Assembly (NCBI GenBank): GCA_022414725.1
Contig: CM039465.1
Span: 23,714,108 to 23,778,107, forward strand
Source: Microglena sp. YARC
Lineage: Eukaryota > Chlorophyta > Chlorophyceae > Chlamydomonadales > Chlamydomonadaceae
Length of the DNA: 64,000 nt
Direction of reading: 5' to 3'
The stretch's first letter is position 1. Every line of letters begins with the position of its first letter. Made by a program: the position numbers and the translations under genes. Of the stretch, positions 59,127 to 64,000 are shown in pieces. The notes beneath the pieces were generated by a model that was not told the origin of the DNA, searched no databases, and saw only the letters and a list, made by a program, of their open reading frames with translations.

Positions 59127-59467
59127 TGAAAATAATGTTTAAGGTCAGGGCCAGGACTGAGGCCGAGGTTAGAACAGCCTAGGCCAAATCGCCCACAACT
59201 CCAGCCGAGGCGCCTTTCGAACCCGAGCCCTTGACAACAACTTGCAACACCTGCAATGCCGTGGTTCAGTGCTCTCCCAGCAACAAGGACAACCTTAAGT
59301 TGCACCAGGCCAGAAAGCAGTGCATGGCAGCCAAGTCGTCCAAGTCTGGCTTTTTCCCCCTCTCTAGGTTCTTCAAGCCACTGCCTGGTTTCCAGCCAAA
59401 GCCCCAGTCAGTATTGGGGCCAAAGATCAGGAGCCTAGCCGTAAAGGCCAATGTAGCTGAACTGTAA
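59127..59467 (+). pseudogene. Zinc-finger-like (C2HC) frame in array unit 2, broken by a shared TAG
   Basis: From ATG 59127 the frame reads MKIMFKVRARTEAEVRTA, then TAG, then AKSPTTPAEAPFEPEPL and the finger TTTCNTCNAVVQCSP with C-x2-C ... H-x5-C (NLKLHQARKQC). It ends at 59467. Units 1 and 3 carry the same TAG and have additional single-base indels in homopolymers near 56760 and 61886. The finger resembles BED or C2HC fingers of transposable elements. The shared stop implies decay before amplification. Confidence 0.5.
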
Positions 59468-61364
59468 CTGGATCAGGTTAGACAAATACTGTCCTTTATG
59501 CGGGTGTCGGGTGGATCGAGGGGTGTTTCACTGCCTGAGGCCCCTTAGGCCCCACACCGTTGTATCTCATGAGACTCTTCTGACTGATGTTATTTATGAA
59601 CTACACTTCGAAAAAAATGTAACTGCGGATGAAATTTACTAGTTGCACCCTACCTCTTATTACCGGAGATACTTTCGTGTGTGTGTGTGTGTGTGGTGTG
59701 TGTGTGTGTGGTTGGTGTGGTGGTGGGGGGGGGGGGGGGCAGGGGTCGCTTGTACATAAGCAACGTTTAAGATGGCCAACTGATAGAGCTCGACGTGAGG
59801 GTCAGTATACACCTAAATTTCAGGACATGATTATTATTGGTGAGGAAGATATTGGCCTTTTAAGCCAATGAGGGGGGGGGGGGGGGGGGGGGGGGGAGGG
59901 GGGGGGGTAAGGTACAAAATAAATCATAGCTTGAGGCAGGCTGGAGGTGTCAGAAATAACTTCTTGATGGCCCCCTCACCTGACAAAACCCATATTATAA
60001 TCAATTACTAGCATCTGAGCCTGTCGTACCGACGGGAAGACCCTCGTGGCCACGTCAGCGACAGGTCTCAGAAAATCGAGATCAGAGACTCGCTGCCACC
60101 TGGGCGACAGGTCAGCAAGATTTGAAACCAAAAGCCCAACTGCCTGGGCCAAAAGGGGGTGAACACGCGCCGGGCACGTGCTAAACCCCGGACAACCTAC
60201 AACATGGAACTATTATAAATAGGATTATAAGCGTACAACCCATATATGTTTCTACCCACAGCCTGGGCCTGCATTCACCCAGCTGTCATGCCAACAACCT
60301 TGCAACTACCAGGTTGTCGAAAATCTTAGGCGCTCACTAGAGTGGCTTCAGTCCCAGCATCCACACAAGACATTTGTATACACGCCCCTTGATTTCATCA
60401 AGCTGTCGACACATTTGGAGTGCATTAGAAACTTATCACTCCCTCCCTCCTCCACCAGGTCAATTGAATGGTTCAAGAGTATGAATACCAAAACACATGT
60501 CAATAACTAGAACATACATTTCAACATTATGAATATACAATTCAAGATTATGAACATACATTTCAACATTAAGAACATACATGTATGAATATGGATATGT
60601 ATGAATGAATACGGATATGTATGAATATGGATATATATGAAGATGTATGGGTAAATATGGATATGTATGAATACGGATATGTATGAATGAATACGGATAT
60701 GTATGAATATGAATACGTACATGTATGAATATGGATAAGATGTATGGATACATACATGTATGAATATACATTTCAACATTAAGAACATACATTTCAAGAT
60801 TATGAATATACAATTCGTGACTATGAATATACTTTTCAAGATTTCGAATACCAATATCATTTCAAGAATATGAATGTATTTGCACATTTTAAAGAAACAC
60901 ATTTGAACCCACCGCCTGGCCCTGCGATGCTCCAGACAGAATGTGCCAGGGTGTGGAGGCTACACCCTCTTCCTGCCCCAAGGGCCAGTCAGTCTGGGTG
61001 GCAACATGTTGTGCCTGTCGTGGTTCCGCTGCCCCATCAGCTGCCGTAGCGCTCCAAGGCTGAAAAACCGGTAATTAAATACTTTGATGCGCTGCTGAAT
61101 CTCGACTTGCTGTTCGACTGCAGCCAAGCACGCAAATAATTATGATGGCGCCCTAAGTTTCCGTGGTCGCCACAAAGCAATTGTTTACCTTACTTGTCAC
61201 AGGTAGTGCCCTTAGATTGTGGGTCCACCGAATAACATCAACTAGCACTAGGAACCAGAACGAAACAGACGCACAGTGACGGGAAGGGAAAACGAAGAAG
61301 CAATGAACTATCATGAGGTCACGCTCTTTTAGTTGTTGTGCAAGTGTTGGTTAGGGCGTTGTGG

Positions 61365-61369
<5 letters not shown>

Positions 61370-61437
<68 letters not shown>
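61370..61437 (+). repeat. (GA)n microsatellite, unit 3
   Basis: GA run with a single GG interruption near 61419, in the same position of the third array unit. Confidence 0.9.
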
Positions 61438-63482
61438 CCCTGAGATATGGGGGGTCCAAGGGGGGGGGGGGCAATCTCGAAATATTTCCACAACTTCTTC
61501 GCCTGTGGCCTGAATCGCACGTGCCACACACCATCACAAGCGCCTTGGCGAAAGCTTTACAAATCTGCAGTCATTGGTCGATTACACCCAGGGTGTAATT
61601 AGTGGATGTACTGGAAGGTACATCCAGTCTGGAAGCCACACCAGAACTTCACAACCAGAGCCGACGAGTTCGCGACTCAGCAGTTGGAAGCTCAAGCAGC
61701 AGGAATCCGCGCTTGATTATAGCAACAGATGAAAATAATGTTTAAGGTCAGGGCCAGGACTGAGGCCGAGGTTAGAACAGCCTAGGCCAAATCGCCCACA
61801 ACTCCAGCCGAGGCGCCTTTCGAACCCGAGCCCTTGACAACAACTTGCAACACCTGCAATGCCGTGGTTCAGTGCTCTCCCAGCAAACAAGGACAACCTT
61901 AAGTTGCACCAGGCCAGAAAAGCAGTGCATGGCAGCCAAGTCGTCCAAGTCTGGCTTTTTCCCCCTCTCTAGGTTCTTCAAGCCACTGCCTGGTTTCCAG
62001 CCAAAGCCCCAGTCAGTATTGGGGCCAAAGATCAGGAGCCTAGCCGTAAGGGCCAATGTAGCTGAACTGTAACTGGATCAGGTTAGACAAATACTGTCCT
62101 TTATGCGGGTGTCGGTGGATCGAGGGGTGTTTCACTGCCTGAGGCCCCTTAGGCCCCACACCGTTGTATCTCATGAGACTCTTCTGACTGATGTTATTTA
62201 TGAAACTACACTTCGAAAAAAATGTAACTGCGGATGAAATTTACTAGTTGCACCCTACCTCTTATTACCGGAGATACTTTCGTGTGTGTGTGTGTGTGTG
62301 GTGTGTGTGTGTGTGGTGGTGGTGGTGGTGGTGGTGGGGGGGGGGGCAGGGTCGCTTGTACATAAGCAACGTTTAAGATGGCCAACTGATAGAGCTCGAC
62401 GTGAGGGTCAGTATACACCTAAATTTCAGGACATGATTATTATTGGTGAGGAAGATATTGGCCTTTTAAGCCAATGAGGGGGGGGGGGGGGGGGGGGGGT
62501 AAGGTACAAAATAAATCATAGCTTGAGGCAGGCTGGAGGTGTCAGAAATAACTTCTTGATGGCCCCCTCACCTGACAAAACCCATATTATAATCAATTAC
62601 TAGCATCTGAGCCTATCGTACCGACGGGAAGACCCTCGTGGCCACGTCAGCGACAGGTCTCAGAAAATCGAGATCAGAGACTCGCTGCCACCTGGGCGAC
62701 AGGTCAGCAAGATTTGAAACCAAAAGCCCAACTGCCTGGGCTAAAAGGGGGTGAACACGCGCCGGGCACGTGCTAAACCCCGGACAACCTACAACATGGA
62801 ACTATTATAAATAGGATTATAAGCGTACAACCCATATATGTTTCTACCCACAGCCTGGGCCTGCATTCACCCAGCTGTCATGCCAACAACCTTGCAACTA
62901 CCAGGTTGTCGAAAATCTTAGGCGCTCACTAGAGTGGCTTCAGTCCCAGCATCCACACAAGACATTTGTATACACGCCCCTTGATTTCATCAAGCTGTCG
63001 ACGCATTTGGAGTGCATTAGAAACTTATCACTCCCTCCCTCCTCCACCAGGTCAATTGAATGGTTCAAGAGTATGAATACCAATACACATGTCAATAACT
63101 AGAACATACATTTCAACATTATGAATATACAATTCAAGATTATGAACATACATTTCAACATTAAGAACATACATGTATGAATATGGATATGTATGAATGA
63201 ATACGGATATGTATGAATATGGATATATATGAAGATGTATGGGTAAAAGTATGGATATGTATGAATACGGATATGTATGAATGAATACGGATATGTATGA
63301 ATATGAATACGTACATGTATGAATATGGATAAGATGTATGGATACATACATGTATGAATATACATTTCAACATTAAGAACATACATTTCAAGATTATGAA
63401 TATACAATTCGTGACTATGAATATACTTTTCAAGATTTCGAATACCAATATCATTTCAAGAATATGAATGTATTTGCACATT

Positions 63483-63824
63483 TTAAAGAAACACATTTGA
63501 ACCCACCGCCTGGCCCTGCGATGCTCCAGACAGAATGTGCCAGGGTGTGGAGGCTACACCCTCTTCCTGCCCCAAGGGCCAGTCAGTCTGGGTGGCAACA
63601 TGTTGTGCCTGTCGTGGTTCCTGCCGAGTGATCTGCTGCTCTTGCGGTGGGTTGTGCTGCTGATCCTCATGAATATCCTCTTGCACTTCTTGCGACAGCT
63701 GCTCAGCCTGCTGGCACAGGATTTGCTTGCCCTGGTCCTGCTGCCTGGCATCATCACGTGTGTCTGCTGGGTTCATGTGTGACGTACTGCCCCCTGACAT
63801 GTGTGGCGTAGAGCCTCCCGCCAT
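63483..63824 (-). other. Gag-like Gln-rich open frame spanning the right edge of the array
   Basis: The minus-strand frame contains MAGGSTPHMSGGSTSHMNPA, then DTRDDARQQDQGKQ, QLSQEVQEDIHEDQQ and QHVATQTDWPLGQEEG. It crosses the array boundary at 63621, so its C-terminal part is the sequence repeated in each array unit. It is Gln/Glu-rich with no named domain, probably a mobile-element structural protein. Confidence 0.4.
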
Positions 63825-64000
63825 TTGACCGCACTGCTGCGTAGCCTGTCCAGTGGGAGGAGTCTGGGATGGGGACTACACGAGACAAAAGGATGAGAAG
63901 GGGGGTGACGGGGTGGGGGTAGGGGGGTGATGGATAGGGTGACTGGGTGATGGGATGGGGCACGGGGAAATACAGGGGGCAGAGGGATGAGAAGGGGGTG
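63622..64000 (+). repeat. Right flanking direct repeat of the array (runs off the window)
   Basis: 63700-63960 is the partner of 55200-55470. It continues into GGGGTGA-rich low-complexity text up to the window end. Confidence 0.7.

Larger units (their letters stand above)
55811..63621 (+). repeat. Tandem array of three 2.6-kb units
   Basis: The unit starts GCTGCCCCATCAGCTGCCGT at 55811, 58423 and 61028 (periods 2612 and 2605) and each unit ends in GGCAACATGTTGTGCCTGTC then GTGGTTCC. Units differ mainly in homopolymer and dinucleotide lengths. In order each contains a (GA)n tract, a zinc-finger-like frame, a (GT)n/(GTG)n tract, a long G run, and an ATGAATATGGATA-type minisatellite. The third unit ends at 63621, where the flank with the gag-like frame resumes. 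Confidence 0.95.

Noticed and set aside
55811..63621. rDNA-type or CRISPR array
   Set aside because: Units hold no rRNA sequence, and repeat and spacer structure is that of a 2.6-kb satellite with internal microsatellites.

Overview
This window is nuclear DNA from an intron-rich eukaryote, most likely a flagellated green alga (chlorophyte or prasinophyte grade). Three things point there. The IFT27 protein reads as very close to the green-algal type. A kinesin-4 carries the plant FRA1-like sequence [20 protein letters not shown] minisatellite contains the plant/algal telomere-like motif TTTAGGG. Introns are GT-AG with one GC-AG exception. No tRNA, rRNA, CRISPR array or prokaryotic feature was seen.

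Layout. 1-2416 holds two exons of a poorly resolved gene or genes (a Lys-rich exon and a rhodanese-like exon) with a 48-bp minisatellite between them. 3076-4272 (+) is an mTERF-family organelle protein with one in-frame TAG. 7527-9881 (-) is IFT27 (6 exons, 200 aa). 10296-16566 (+) is a TerD-like plus MORN-repeat protein (15 exons, about 914 aa). 18989-21925 (-) is a cytochrome b561-domain membrane protein (7 exons, 295 aa). 22377-41329 (+) is a kinesin-4 (30 exons, 1626 aa). 44386-48318 (-) is adenosine kinase (9 exons, 341 aa). 48904-49896 (+) is an unrecognised 330-aa protein. From about 49.9 kb to the end the sequence is repeat-dominated: a short hAT-like MITE, a decayed non-LTR retroelement, and three tandem 2.6-kb units flanked by related direct repeats.

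The seven better genes alternate strictly + - + - + - +. This makes three head-to-head pairs with gaps of 0.4-0.6 kb (IFT27/TerD-MORN, cytochrome b561/kinesin, adenosine kinase/unknown). IFT27 and the MORN protein suggest a cilium-related divergent pair. Exon models for IFT27, b561, kinesin and adenosine kinase were built by hand, and every splice phase closes to a full-length family-sized protein. One exon end (exon 6 of the TerD-MORN gene) stays uncertain.

The most notable structural event is a 2453-bp segmental duplication with about 15 substitutions and no net indel. The source copy (42050-44502) contains the last exon of adenosine kinase and its downstream flank. The second copy (25776-28228) sits inside an intron of the kinesin gene and carries an intact antisense copy of that exon. 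Other notable features are the TerD-MORN architecture, the single TAG in mTERF, an exon-junction-derived minisatellite, several dispersed short repeat families, and frequent G:C homopolymers of 14-45 bp.
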